Shown here: positions 34,075 through 43,898 of the stretch, piece by piece
Layout: every line of letters begins with the position of its first letter
Numbering within the stretch: position 1 is the first letter of the stretch
Source: NZ13-RE01 sp049718665
Lineage (GTDB): Bacteria; Dictyoglomota; Dictyoglomia; Dictyoglomales; Dictyoglomaceae
NCBI GenBank assembly: GCA_049718665.1
Contig: JBNARO010000002.1
Span: forward strand, 1-64,000
Reading direction: 5' to 3'
DNA length: 64,000 bases
Translations under genes and position numbers: made by a program
Notes under the pieces: generated by a model
Told to the model about the DNA's origin: nothing
Databases searched by the model: none
Seen by the model: the letters and a program-made list of their open reading frames with translations, nothing else

Positions 34075-34659
34075 ATGGAGTATATCTCACCAAACTGGAA
34101 TGAAATTTATAACTTATGTTTAGAACTTGCTAAAAAAATAAAAGAAGACAACTACAGTCCTGAAGTTATTGTAGGAATAGCAAGAGGAGGATGGATTCCC
34201 GCAAGAATTCTTTCAGATCTGTTAGAAAACTCTTACACTGCAAACATCAAAATTGATTTTTATAGAGGAATAGGAGAAACACGAGAAAGACCTGTTATTA
34301 CTCAAACAATCTCGACAGGAGTAGAAGGGAAGAGAGTTTTAGTGGCAGATGATGTAGCAGATAGTGGGAAAAGTTTGAAAGTTGCAAAAGAACATTTAGA
34401 ACATTGTGGCGCAAACCAGGTCAAAATTGCAACTATTTTTTATAAGCCTTGGTCTATAATTAAGCCTGATTATTATATAAAAGAAACTTCAGCCTGGATA
34501 ATATTTCCTTGGGAAGTAAATGAGACCTTATTAAAAATCTTCAAAGGGTTAACAGCCCAAAGGAAAAGTAAAGAAGAGATTTATCAAGAACTTATAAAAA
34601 CAGGTGTTGAAAAAGGTTTATTAGATAGATTAATGAAAGAATTTTGGGGAAATATATGA
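34075..34659 (+). CDS. Phosphoribosyltransferase (COG2236, Hpt/Gpt-like)
   Basis: 194 residues. The PRPP-binding motif VLVADDVADSGKSLKVA is at about 87-103, and VIVGIARGGWIPARILSDLL (about 27-46) is the first nucleotide-site loop. The C-terminal 40 residues (QRKSKEEIYQELIKTGVEKG) form an extra helical part also found in archaeal COG2236 proteins. It probably salvages a purine base such as hypoxanthine, guanine or xanthine. The exact base is not visible. It is first in an operon with a Nudix hydrolase, a glycosyltransferase and a nucleotidyltransferase. The SD is GGAGGT. Confidence 0.88.
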   Translation: MEYISPNWNEIYNLCLELAKKIKEDNYSPEVIVGIARGGWIPARILSDLLENSYTANIKIDFYRGIGETRERPVITQTISTGVEGKRVLVADDVADSGKSLKVAKEHLEHCGANQVKIATIFYKPWSIIKPDYYIKETSAWIIFPWEVNETLLKIFKGLTAQRKSKEEIYQELIKTGVEKGLLDRLMKEFWGNI

Positions 34660-35090
34660 GAGCAATATCATCGGGAGGAGTGGTCTTTAATAAAGATAAA
34701 GTTCTTATATTACAGAGAAAAAATGGGAATTGGGTTCTTCCAAAAGGACATGTGGAGGAAGGAGAAAATGTAGAAAAAACTGCAGTAAGGGAAGTAGAGG
34801 AAGAAACTGGAATAAAAGCAAAAATTATTGATTATGTAGGGGAGATTGAATATCATGCTCCTGCTACTGAATTTCACCCTGAAGAAGATAAAAAAGTAAA
34901 ATGGTTTTTAATGGAGGCACTAAATAGCGATATAAAAGTAGAAGAAGATATTTTTGTACAAGGAAAATTTGTAAGTTTTGAAGAAGCTTTAAATCTTTTG
35001 ACTTTTCCTTTGGAAAAAGAAATTCTAAAAAGGGCTTATCTTATTTTTAAAAATTATAGGAGAATGAAAGATGAATGTTCTCATGCTTAG
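34656..35090 (+). CDS. Nudix hydrolase
   Basis: 144 residues from the ATG at 34656, which overlaps the previous stop as ATGA; the ATG at 34644 is less likely. The Nudix box GHVEEGENVEKTAVREVEEE followed by TGI (about 34-56) is complete. The start AISSGGVVFNKDKVLILQRK and length resemble bis-nucleotide (Ap4A/Ap6A) or NDP-sugar hydrolases. The substrate cannot be fixed. The gene overlaps the next by 20 nt. Confidence 0.92.
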   Translation: MRAISSGGVVFNKDKVLILQRKNGNWVLPKGHVEEGENVEKTAVREVEEETGIKAKIIDYVGEIEYHAPATEFHPEEDKKVKWFLMEALNSDIKVEEDIFVQGKFVSFEEALNLLTFPLEKEILKRAYLIFKNYRRMKDECSHA

Positions 35091-36273
35091 CTGGGAATAT
35101 CCTCCAAGAATAATTGGGGGACTAAGTCGTCATGTGGCAGATTTAAGTCAAGCATTAGCAGAAAAGGGAGTTAATGTTATAGTTATTACTTGTTGTGTAG
35201 AGGGAGCAATAGAAAAAGAAGAAAAAGGAAATCTTTCTATTTATAGAGTCCCATCTCAAATAATTTCTACTCCTGATTTTATTAGCTGGATTTATTTTCT
35301 TAATCTTTCTATGATATCTAAAGCCTTACAAATTCAGAAAGAAAAAACCTTTGATATTATTCATGTTCATGATTGGCTTTCTGCTTTTGCAGGTTATACT
35401 TTAAAACATGGTTTAAAAAAGCCTCTAATAGCAACTATTCACGCTACTGAATATGGAAGAAATCAGGGAATATATACAAGAGAACAAAAATTTATTCATG
35501 ACATTGAATGGTGGTTAACTTATGAGGCATGGAGAGTTATTGTATGTAGTAATTTTATGAGAGAAGAAGTAAGGAATATTTTCAACTTACCTGAAGATAA
35601 GATTGATGTAATCCTTAATGGAGTTAACATTGAAAACCTAAAAACTAACTTAGATTTAAAAGAAATAAGAGATAAATTTGCTTTACCTCATGAGAAAATT
35701 ATCCTTTTTATTGGAAGAATGTTCTATCAAAAGGGACCTGAATACCTATTAAGATCTGCTCCTTTGATACTATCTCAATATCCTAATGCGAAATTTATTT
35801 TTGTAGGGACAGGAGACTTATTAAATTCCTTGAAGGAAGAAGCAAATAATTTAGGGCTTCAGAATAAAGCTCTCTTTACTGGCTTTGTTGATGATTCTCT
35901 AAGAAATGCTTTATTAAATATTGCGGATATTTGTGTCTTTCCAAGTATATATGAGCCCTTTGGAATTGTAGCGTTAGAAGCTATGGCATTGTCAAAACCT
36001 GTAGTTGCTTCTAATCTTGGAGGATTTAGGGAAATTATAGACTCAGAGAAAGATGGGCTTCTTTTCAATCCCAAGGATATATATGATCTTTCTCAAAAAG
36101 TTTTGTCCTTATTAAAAGATGAACACTTTGCCAAAAAAATAGGAGAAAATGCCAAAGAAAAAGTGGAGAAAAATTATACCTGGGGGAAAATAGCAGAAAA
36201 AGCCTTAAAAGTTTATGAAAGAGTTTATCAGGAATATCTTTTATCAAACTGGAGATGGGGGGAGAATTTATGA
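35071..36273 (+). CDS. GT4 family glycosyltransferase
   Basis: 400 residues, GT-B fold. The N-terminal domain has MLSWEYPPRIIGGLSRHVAD (about 4-23), typical of glycogen synthase-like GT4 enzymes. The C-terminal domain has LFIGRMFYQKGPEYLL (about 211-226) and the donor-site EPFGIVALEAMALSKPVVAS (about 294-313). It moves a sugar from an NDP- or GDP-activated donor. The next gene makes such a donor, and its start overlaps this stop by 4 nt, so a polysaccharide or glycoside pathway is likely. Confidence 0.93.
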   Translation: MNVLMLSWEYPPRIIGGLSRHVADLSQALAEKGVNVIVITCCVEGAIEKEEKGNLSIYRVPSQIISTPDFISWIYFLNLSMISKALQIQKEKTFDIIHVHDWLSAFAGYTLKHGLKKPLIATIHATEYGRNQGIYTREQKFIHDIEWWLTYEAWRVIVCSNFMREEVRNIFNLPEDKIDVILNGVNIENLKTNLDLKEIRDKFALPHEKIILFIGRMFYQKGPEYLLRSAPLILSQYPNAKFIFVGTGDLLNSLKEEANNLGLQNKALFTGFVDDSLRNALLNIADICVFPSIYEPFGIVALEAMALSKPVVASNLGGFREIIDSEKDGLLFNPKDIYDLSQKVLSLLKDEHFAKKIGENAKEKVEKNYTWGKIAEKALKVYERVYQEYLLSNWRWGENL

Positions 36274-38753
36274 AAGTGGTTATAATGGCAGGTGGAGAAG
36301 GGACAAGATTAAGACCTTTAACCTTAACGCGTCCAAAACCTATGACTTACGTAGTAGGGAAACCTATTATGGAGCATATTGTAGAGCTTTTAGCGAGCCA
36401 AGGTTTCAGGGATCTTATTATTACTCTTTATTATCTTCCTGAAATAATTCAAGAATACTTTGATGACGGTGCTCAATGGAATGTAAAAATGGATTATTCC
36501 ATTGAAGAAAAACCATTGGGAACTGCGGGAAGTGTTAAATATGCTTTGAAAAACAAAGAGAGGGATAGAATTCTTATCATAAGTGGAGATGCTTTAACAG
36601 ATTTTGACCTAAATAAAGCTATAGAGTTTCATGAAGAGAAAAAAGCTTTAGTAACAATAATTTTAAAATCTGTAGAAAACCCTTTGGAATATGGAGTTGT
36701 AATTACTAATGAAGAAGGAAGGATATTAAAATTTCTTGAAAAACCAGGATGGGGGGAAGTTTTTAGTGATAATGTAAATACAGGAATTTATATACTGGAA
36801 CCAGAAGTTTTAAACTACATCCCAGACAATACCCCTTTTGATTTTAGTAAAGACCTTTTTCCTCTTTTACTAAGTAAAAATGCTCCATTATATGGATACA
36901 TAGCTGAAGGTTATTGGTGTGATATAGGAGATTTAAATCAATTTTTGCAGGCAAATTTTGATGCCCTTCAAGGAAAGGTAAAAGTAAAGGTCCCTGGAAG
37001 GGAGATTTTCCCAGGGATCTTTGCAAAAGAAGGGGTAGACATTTCTTCATCTGCATATCTTCGACCTCCTGTTTATTTGGGACAGTTTACAAGAATAATG
37101 GGAAACACTCAAATTCTTGGTCCGGTAATCTTAGGAGATAATGTATATATAGATAGTGAAAGTAAAATTCAAAGAACAGTAATTTTTAGTAATACCTATG
37201 TAGGGAAAAAATCTGCTATTTTTTCTGCAATAATAGGAAGCAAATGCAATGTCAAAGACTTTATAAGGATAGAAGAAGGAGCAATAATTGGAGACAATAC
37301 TACTCTTGGGAATAAAGTATTTATTAATAGTAATGTAAGGATATGGCCCAATAAGATTATTGAAACTGGAACTTTTGTTAATTCCAGTATAATTTGGGGA
37401 AGTCATTTCCGAAGAACCTTTTTTGGACAAAAAGGAATCTCAGGGATTATAAATATTGAAATCACACCAGAATTGGCAACAAAGATTGGAGCTTCATTTG
37501 GAACTATTCTTCCTAAATTTTCTAACGTCGTAATGAGCAGAGACACTGATCCTGCCTGTAGAATGATAAAGAGAGCATTACTTACAGGAATTCTTTCTAC
37601 AGGGGTAAATGTTTTAGATATCAGAACGTTACCCATTTCGGTAGCTAAATATTCTGTAGGAAATCTTTTCGCACAAGCAGGGGTTCATGTAAGGATTTCT
37701 CCTTATGATAAAGAAAAAATTCTTATTGAATTCTTTGATGAAAAGGGAGTCGCTATAGATAAAGGAACAGAGAGAAAGATTGAAAATGTAATGTTTAGAG
37801 AAGACTTTAGAAGGACCTATGCAAAAGAAGTGGGAGAAATAAAATTTCCTCCACATGTTATTGAATACTATATTATGGGATTATTAAGAAAGATTGATGG
37901 AGAAATTATTAGAAATAGAAATTTTAAGATAGTTGTAGATTATCAAGGAGGAAGTACATCCTTTGTTCTACCTCAGGTCTTTTCTCAATTAAAGATAGAA
38001 GCTATTTCTTTGAACTTATATAGTGATGTAACTTCTCATACCACTCCAAGTTCCTTAGAAAACTTAGGAAATCTTGTTAAAATCTTGGGAGGAGATTTAG
38101 GAGTTGTCTTCTCTCATGATGGAGAAAATTTTTCTCTTTTTACTCCTAAAGGAAATTATATTTCGAAGGACCAGCTTATAGGAGTTTTATCTTGGCTTAA
38201 TTTCAAAGTTTTCTCGGGAGAACGGATAGTGGTTCCCGTAACAGTTTCTCATATAGTAGAGAAAATAGCAAATATAGAGGGAGGAAAAGTATATAGATGT
38301 AAAACTTCTCCCTCAGAATTTATAAAGACTACTTTAAGAGTTAGTGCAAAATTAGGAGCAAGCGAGGATGGAATTATATATCCAGAATTTCAATCCTCCT
38401 TTGACGGAATCTTTGCCTTCATAAAAACCTTAGAGCTTTTGACGAAGACAAATTTAGATTTAGATGAACTTTTTATGAGTCTGCCTAATTTGTATAAGGT
38501 AAAAATGATTGTAGAGTGCTCTTCAGAGAATAAAGGAAAGATTATGAGAAGAATTATAGAAGAGAATATTGAAAAATCTATAGATTACACTGAAGGGATA
38601 AAAATTTTCTTCGGAGAGTCCTGGGTATTAATTCTCCCCCACCCAGAAGATCCTGCTTTTGAAGTATACGCAGAAGCTCTGTCTTTAAAAGAGGCTCAAG
38701 AACTTTCAAAATATTTCTCTGAGAGAATAAAAGATCTTAACGAATCTTTTTAA
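36270..38753 (+). CDS. Sugar-1-phosphate nucleotidyltransferase fused to phosphomutase-like domain
   Basis: 827 residues from the ATG at 36270 (ATGA overlap). The N-terminal nucleotidyltransferase (about 1-235) has VVIMAGGEGTRLRPLTLTRP and EKPLGTAGSVKYALKN (about 79-94). A left-handed beta-helix of hexapeptide repeats follows (about 245-370). The rest (about 380-827) resembles phosphoglucomutase/phosphomannomutase. The usual phosphoserine loop TASHNP is replaced by VRISPYDKEKI (about 473-483), with no TASHNP, so phosphomutase activity is doubtful. Similar fusions in cyanobacteria are annotated mannose-1-phosphate guanylyltransferases. The base and sugar are inferred, not seen. Confidence 0.88.
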   Translation: MKVVIMAGGEGTRLRPLTLTRPKPMTYVVGKPIMEHIVELLASQGFRDLIITLYYLPEIIQEYFDDGAQWNVKMDYSIEEKPLGTAGSVKYALKNKERDRILIISGDALTDFDLNKAIEFHEEKKALVTIILKSVENPLEYGVVITNEEGRILKFLEKPGWGEVFSDNVNTGIYILEPEVLNYIPDNTPFDFSKDLFPLLLSKNAPLYGYIAEGYWCDIGDLNQFLQANFDALQGKVKVKVPGREIFPGIFAKEGVDISSSAYLRPPVYLGQFTRIMGNTQILGPVILGDNVYIDSESKIQRTVIFSNTYVGKKSAIFSAIIGSKCNVKDFIRIEEGAIIGDNTTLGNKVFINSNVRIWPNKIIETGTFVNSSIIWGSHFRRTFFGQKGISGIINIEITPELATKIGASFGTILPKFSNVVMSRDTDPACRMIKRALLTGILSTGVNVLDIRTLPISVAKYSVGNLFAQAGVHVRISPYDKEKILIEFFDEKGVAIDKGTERKIENVMFREDFRRTYAKEVGEIKFPPHVIEYYIMGLLRKIDGEIIRNRNFKIVVDYQGGSTSFVLPQVFSQLKIEAISLNLYSDVTSHTTPSSLENLGNLVKILGGDLGVVFSHDGENFSLFTPKGNYISKDQLIGVLSWLNFKVFSGERIVVPVTVSHIVEKIANIEGGKVYRCKTSPSEFIKTTLRVSAKLGASEDGIIYPEFQSSFDGIFAFIKTLELLTKTNLDLDELFMSLPNLYKVKMIVECSSENKGKIMRRIIEENIEKSIDYTEGIKIFFGESWVLILPHPEDPAFEVYAEALSLKEAQELSKYFSERIKDLNESF

Positions 38754-38765
38754 AATAATTTTAAC

Positions 38766-38793
38766 TTGACTTATATCCTTTCTCCTCTATTAT
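38766..38793 (+). promoter_or_regulatory. Promoter of hppA
   Basis: TTGACT (38766-38771) and TATTAT (38788-38793) are 16 nt apart, 37 nt before the hppA start. A small CCTCTA/TAGAGG hairpin covers the -10 region. Confidence 0.5.
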
Positions 38794-38830
38794 TATTTAG
38801 AGGAAAATTTTTTAGAATGGAGGTTTAAAA

Positions 38831-40822
38831 ATGCAGAACCTTTTATGGATTGTACCTATATCAGGCTTTACAGGTTTAATCTTTGCATATTTTATTGCAA
38901 GAGGAATCCTCAAAGAAGAAGAAGGACCAGAAGAAATCAGAAAAATCATGAGAGCTATTCAACAAGGAGCAGATGCTTTTCTAAATCGTGAGATAAAAAC
39001 AGTAGCAATTTTTGTATTAGCCTTTGCACTCCTCATAGCAGTGGTTCTCCAACCTCTTCTTGGTCTTGCCTTCCTTATAGGTGCAACCTTTTCCATGACC
39101 TCTGGGTATATTGGAATGAAGATTGCAACTCGTGCTAATGGAAGAACCACTTGGGCGGCAGCAAAACATGGTGCAGGGAAAGCTCTGGATCTTGCCTTTT
39201 CTGGTGGAGCGGTAATGGGAATGATTGAGGCAAGTCTTGGAATTTTTGGTTCCAGCCTAATTTATCTACTTTTAAGTGGATTCATGCCTGATCCCCGTCT
39301 TAAATTGGAGATTATTAGTGGTTATGCCTTAGGAGCAAGCTTTATTGCCCTATTTGCTCGTGTTGGGGGAGGAATTTATACAAAAGCAGCAGATGTAGGT
39401 GCAGATTTAGTAGGAAAAGTTGAGGCAGGAATTCCTGAAGATGATCCAAGAAATCCAGCAGTTATTGCAGATAATGTAGGAGATAATGTAGGAGATATTG
39501 CAGGGATGGGAGCAGATCTCTACGAATCCTATGTGGGAGCTATTCATGCAGGAGCGGTTTTAGGATTTGCCTATGCAGAGATAAAAGGGTTGATCTTTCC
39601 TTTTCTTCTTGCAACCATAGGTTTATTTGCATCAATTATTGGAATAGTATATGTTAAGACTCTCGCATCAAAAAAGAATGCTGATGTTGCAAGCGCCTTA
39701 AGAAATGGAACTTTATTAACAGCAATTATTACAGCAATTGGAGCCTTCTTCCTCTCAAAGAGTCTTCTTGGCAATTTAGGACCTTTCTGGTCTGCAGTAA
39801 TAGGACTTTTTGCGGGAATAGGAATTGGATTTGTCAGTGAATTTTATACTGCAAGAAAACCTATAGAAAGAATTGCCTATGCCAGCACTACAGGGGCAGC
39901 AACAAACCTAATCACAGGACTTTCTGTGGGAATGGAAAGCACTTTTTTAGCTATTGTAATTCTTGCTATAGGGACAGTATTAAGTTACTTTACTAATGGA
40001 CTTTGGGGGATTGCTATAGCGGGTGTAGGAATGCTTGCAACCCTTGGGATAAGTTTATCTGTAGATGCCTATGGACCAGTAGCAGATAATGCCAGTGGGA
40101 TTGCAGAAATGGCACACCAAGGAGAAAAGGTAAGAGAAATCACAAGCTCTCTTGATGCCTATGGAAATACTACAGCAGCAATGGGGAAGGGGTTTGCAAT
40201 TGGGTCTGCTGTATTAACCGCTTTAGCTCTATTTGCAGCCTTTAAAGAATGGGCAAAAATTCCAGTTATTGACGTTTCAAAACCTAATGTAATTTCTGGA
40301 GCTCTTATTGGCTCTATGCTTCCTTTCCTATTTTCATCTTTATCTCTAAAAGCGGTAGGCGAAGCAGCAACTCATATGGTAGAAGAGGTGAGAAGGCAAT
40401 TTAGAGAGATAAAGGGGCTTCTTGAAGGAAAAAGCGATCCAGATTATGCAAGATGTGTAGACATAGCCACAAAAGGTGCACTAAAAGCTATGATTCTTCC
40501 AAGTGTTATTATGATTGGCTCTCCATTTATTATTGCCTTTCTCTTAGGAAAAGAAGCTCTTGGAGGAATGCTTGTGGGAGCAACTCTCTCTGGTGGAATG
40601 TTAGCAATATTTATGGCAAATGCGGGAGGAGCATGGGATAATGCTAAAAAGCTAATTGAGCATGGAAAATATGGCGGAAAGGGATCTGATGCTCATAAAG
40701 CAGCAGTTGTAGGGGATACTGTAGGAGATCCATTTAAAGATACCGCAGGTCCATCTATAAATATTTTAATAAAACTTATGGCGGTAATCTCCTTAGTATT
40801 TTTACCAATATTCTATAAATAG
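38831..40822 (+). CDS. hppA: Membrane-bound ion-pumping pyrophosphatase, K+-dependent type
   Basis: 663 residues with about 16 membrane helices. The PPi-binding loops are intact: DVGADLVGKVEAGIPEDDPR (about 196-215), NPAVIADNVGDNVGD (about 216-230), DAYGPVADNASGIAEM (about 412-427) and the last loop VVGDTVGDPFKDTAGPS. The K+-type residue is visible in GNTTAAMGKG (about 444-453), where K+-independent enzymes have Lys in place of the second last-named Ala pair. It pumps H+ or Na+ using PPi from biosynthesis; which ion cannot be told here. It is monocistronic, with its own promoter and a strong terminator. Confidence 0.95.
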   Translation: MQNLLWIVPISGFTGLIFAYFIARGILKEEEGPEEIRKIMRAIQQGADAFLNREIKTVAIFVLAFALLIAVVLQPLLGLAFLIGATFSMTSGYIGMKIATRANGRTTWAAAKHGAGKALDLAFSGGAVMGMIEASLGIFGSSLIYLLLSGFMPDPRLKLEIISGYALGASFIALFARVGGGIYTKAADVGADLVGKVEAGIPEDDPRNPAVIADNVGDNVGDIAGMGADLYESYVGAIHAGAVLGFAYAEIKGLIFPFLLATIGLFASIIGIVYVKTLASKKNADVASALRNGTLLTAIITAIGAFFLSKSLLGNLGPFWSAVIGLFAGIGIGFVSEFYTARKPIERIAYASTTGAATNLITGLSVGMESTFLAIVILAIGTVLSYFTNGLWGIAIAGVGMLATLGISLSVDAYGPVADNASGIAEMAHQGEKVREITSSLDAYGNTTAAMGKGFAIGSAVLTALALFAAFKEWAKIPVIDVSKPNVISGALIGSMLPFLFSSLSLKAVGEAATHMVEEVRRQFREIKGLLEGKSDPDYARCVDIATKGALKAMILPSVIMIGSPFIIAFLLGKEALGGMLVGATLSGGMLAIFMANAGGAWDNAKKLIEHGKYGGKGSDAHKAAVVGDTVGDPFKDTAGPSINILIKLMAVISLVFLPIFYK

Positions 40823-40836
40823 AAGGAAGGGAAAAA

Positions 40837-40869
40837 GGGGAGGTAGCTTACCTCCCCCAAAATTTTTTT
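40837..40869. terminator. Terminator between hppA and ileS (likely bidirectional)
   Basis: GGGGAGGTA (40837-40845) pairs with TACCTCCCC (40849-40857) around a 3-nt loop. A T-run lies at 40863-40869 on the plus strand, and TTTTTC follows the stem on the minus strand. Confidence 0.85.
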
Positions 40870-40873
40870 ACTC

Positions 40874-43807
40874 TTAAACTTTCCTAAAACCTACAATTAT
40901 TTCTTCTCCAAAGACATTGATTTTTCTCTTAAATATTTCCTCTGGTATCTCTCCTTCATTCATTGATATTGCTAAAATTTCTTCAGCTAAATCCTCTTTA
41001 TTTCTTCTAATAATATCCACAATCTTACCAGAACCTTGATAATAGAAATTTATTCTATCAGTGTAGTCCAATTTTGCCTCTTTACGAAGCATTTGTATTT
41101 TGTGCTCCAACTCTCTCAAAATTCCCTTTTCCAAAAGTTCTGGTGTTAAATTAGTATCTAAAGCTATTTCAAAATTCTCTGTGTCAGTAAAGACAATTCC
41201 TTCTCTTTTCTCATCAGGTATCTCTCCAAAAATAATCTCTTCAATATTAAGTTCTTTCGCTATATAATCCTTGTAGCTTATTAAGGCTTTAACATCTTTT
41301 GTGGGAGAGTTAACCCAGAGAGTAGAAAGAGGTTGTCTTATTTTAATATTTGCTTGGTTCCTTAACATTCTCCCTAAGGCTACAATTTCTCTTACTTCCT
41401 CCATTTCCTCTTCCAATTTTGTATTTATAAATCTCTCTTCATATTGAGGATAAAAGCATAAATGAACACTGATAGGATAAGAATCTTCTAAAGGTCTTAT
41501 TACTTCTTGATATATTTTCTCAGTAGTAAAAGGAATGAAGGGAGCTAAAAGTTTTGTAAGCTCCCTTATTACTGTATAAAGTATAGTATAAGCACACCAT
41601 TTATCTTTATCCTTTTCAGATTTCCAGAAGCGATTTCTATTTAGTCTTACATACCAGTTACTTAGATCTTCTATAACAAAATTTTGAATCTCTCTTGCAG
41701 AAGTAGTAACATTAAATTTATCCAACTCCTCTCTAACCTTTTTAATTAGAGAATTTAATCTGGAAATTATCCATTTATCTAAGAAATCTTCCAATTCTCC
41801 TAAGGGAACAGCATGTTTCTTAGGATCAAAACCATCGATTTCTCCATAAATAGAAAAGAAAGAGACAGTATTCCAAAGAGTCAGGAGAAATTTTTTAAGA
41901 GACTCATTTACAGCGTCAGGGGAAAATCTTAATGGAACCCAAGGAGGACTTACAGAAAATATATACCAGCGAAGGGCATCCGCACCATATTTATTAAGAA
42001 TTAGCCAAGGGTCTACTACATTTCCTTTGTGTTTGCTCATCTTTTCTCCCTTTTCGTCTAAAACCAATTCTGTAACTAAGACATTTTTATATGCGGGTTC
42101 ATCAGATACTAAGGTAGATATAGCAAGTAAACTATAAAACCATCCACGAGTCTGATCTACAGCCTCACATATAAAATCTGCAGGGAAAGAATTCTTGAAC
42201 TCTTCCTCATTCTCAAAGGGGTAATGCCACTGAGCATAGGGCATAGCTCCTGAATCAAACCAACAATCTATAACCTCAGGAACTCTATGCATTACTCCAC
42301 CACATTTAGGACATTTAAGAGTGATGTTATCAATATATGGCTTATGAGGATCGAAATTTTCATCTATCTCTATTCCTAATTCTTTAAAGCTTCCTACACA
42401 ATATTCATATCCACAAGTATCACAAATCCAAATAGGTAGAGGTGTCCCCCAATATCTTTCTCTACTTAGAGACCAATCCACGTTATTCTCAAGCCAATTT
42501 CCAAATCTTCCGTGTTTAATATACTCGGGATACCAATTAATCTTCTCATTGTTTTTCAAAAGATTCTCTTTTTTCTCAGTAGTTTTTATATACCATGATG
42601 CTCTTGCATAGTATAAAAGAGGAGAATCACATCTCCAACAAAAAGGATACATATGTCTGTAAACATCAACTTTAAATATTAGCCCTCTATTCTTTAATTC
42701 CTCTATAATTAGAGGATCTGCTTTTTTGACAAAAAGACCAGCCCAAGGCTTAACTTGAGGAATAAACTTCCCTGTTTGATCTACCGCTTGAATTAATGGT
42801 AAGTCATAAATTTTTCCTACCTGGAAATCTTCTTGTCCAAAAGCAGGAGCAATATGAACAATTCCTGTCCCCTCTTCTAAACTTACAAAATCTCCTAAAA
42901 CCACATAGTAAGAAGGTTTATCTAAGGTAAAAAACTCAAACAAAGGCTTATATTTTTTCCTTTCCAAATCTTTTCCTAAAAATTCTCCTACAATTTTATA
43001 TCTTTCTTCTCCAAAAACCTCTTTTACTCTTCTCTCTGCAAGAATATAATAAGCTCCCTCATAAAGAACTTTAACATATTTTTCCTTGGGATTAACTGCT
43101 AAAGCAGTATTAGAAATTAAAGTCCAAGGAGTGGTAGTCCATGCTAAAAAGAATGAATTTTCTTCATCAAGAAGAGGAAATTTTACAAAAACTGAAGGGT
43201 CTTCTACTTCTTCATACCCTTGGGCTACCTCATGATCAGAAAGAGCGGTTTCACATCTTGGACACCATGGAACAATCTTATATCCTCTATATAGAAGTCC
43301 TTTCTCCCATATTTTTTTTAAAAGCCACCAGACAGATTCTATATATTCATTGCTTAAGGTTATATAAGGATTATCCATATCAATCCAAAATCCAATCCTC
43401 TCTGTAAAAGCTCTCCACTCTTTCTCATATCTGAAAACACTTTCTTTGCAAAGCTTATTAAACTTTTCTACACCAAAATTTTCAATCTCTTGTTTACTAT
43501 TTATCCCAAGCTCCTTTTCCACTTCCAATTCTACAGGAAGTCCATGAGTATCCCAACCCGCTTTCCTGGGAACGTAATATCCACACATAGTTTTATATCT
43601 TGGAAAGAAATCCTTATAAATTCTTGGCAAAACATGTCCCGCATGGGGTTTCCCGTTAGCAGTGGGCGGTCCTTCATAAAAGTTAAAACGAGGACTCCCT
43701 TTCCTTTCTTCTAAGGATTTTTTAAATACATCTTCTTTTTTCCAGAATTGTAATATCTCTTCTTCTATTTGAGGAAAGTTTATTAGCGACGGCAATTTCT
43801 TTAGCAA
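40874..43807 (-). CDS. ileS: Isoleucyl-tRNA synthetase
   Basis: 977 residues. The class I HIGH motif reads HAGH in PPTANGKPHAGHVLPRIYKD (about 46-65), and the KMSKS motif is KMSKHKGNVVDP (about 592-603). GWDTHGLPVELEVEKELG (about 84-101) and CPRCETALSDHEVAQGYEEV at the editing-domain border are IleRS-specific. Overall it resembles the Thermus/eukaryote-like class more than the E. coli class, and its C-terminal part lacks an obvious zinc ribbon. Extra CxxC pairs occur in the editing and insert regions. It is monocistronic. Confidence 0.97.
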   Translation of the reverse strand: MLKKLPSLINFPQIEEEILQFWKKEDVFKKSLEERKGSPRFNFYEGPPTANGKPHAGHVLPRIYKDFFPRYKTMCGYYVPRKAGWDTHGLPVELEVEKELGINSKQEIENFGVEKFNKLCKESVFRYEKEWRAFTERIGFWIDMDNPYITLSNEYIESVWWLLKKIWEKGLLYRGYKIVPWCPRCETALSDHEVAQGYEEVEDPSVFVKFPLLDEENSFFLAWTTTPWTLISNTALAVNPKEKYVKVLYEGAYYILAERRVKEVFGEERYKIVGEFLGKDLERKKYKPLFEFFTLDKPSYYVVLGDFVSLEEGTGIVHIAPAFGQEDFQVGKIYDLPLIQAVDQTGKFIPQVKPWAGLFVKKADPLIIEELKNRGLIFKVDVYRHMYPFCWRCDSPLLYYARASWYIKTTEKKENLLKNNEKINWYPEYIKHGRFGNWLENNVDWSLSRERYWGTPLPIWICDTCGYEYCVGSFKELGIEIDENFDPHKPYIDNITLKCPKCGGVMHRVPEVIDCWFDSGAMPYAQWHYPFENEEEFKNSFPADFICEAVDQTRGWFYSLLAISTLVSDEPAYKNVLVTELVLDEKGEKMSKHKGNVVDPWLILNKYGADALRWYIFSVSPPWVPLRFSPDAVNESLKKFLLTLWNTVSFFSIYGEIDGFDPKKHAVPLGELEDFLDKWIISRLNSLIKKVREELDKFNVTTSAREIQNFVIEDLSNWYVRLNRNRFWKSEKDKDKWCAYTILYTVIRELTKLLAPFIPFTTEKIYQEVIRPLEDSYPISVHLCFYPQYEERFINTKLEEEMEEVREIVALGRMLRNQANIKIRQPLSTLWVNSPTKDVKALISYKDYIAKELNIEEIIFGEIPDEKREGIVFTDTENFEIALDTNLTPELLEKGILRELEHKIQMLRKEAKLDYTDRINFYYQGSGKIVDIIRRNKEDLAEEILAISMNEGEIPEEIFKRKINVFGEEIIVGFRKV

Positions 43808-43850
43808 ATTATCCCTCCTCTCAAAATTCTTCTAAACTTGATATTTGATT

Positions 43851-43878
43851 AGTATATTATACCTGTGCAAGGTGTCAA
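43851..43878 (-). promoter_or_regulatory. Promoter of ileS
   Basis: On the minus strand TTGACA (43878-43873) and TATACT (43856-43851) are 16 nt apart, 44 nt before the ileS start. No T-box leader fits in the short leader. Confidence 0.6.
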
Positions 43879-43884
43879 GATAAA

Positions 43885-43898
43885 GGTATAATTATACC
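43885..43898. promoter_or_regulatory. Perfect 14-bp palindrome abutting a start codon
   Basis: GGTATAATTATACC is a perfect palindrome ending one base before the ATG at 43899. It contains TATAAT on both strands. It could be a -10 box for a leaderless transcript of the MoxR operon, an operator, or both. No clear -35 was found at the right distance upstream. Confidence 0.4.

Noticed and set aside
43808..43850. T-box leader for ileS
   Set aside because: The space between promoter and start is only about 40 nt, with no T-box sequence or specifier loop.
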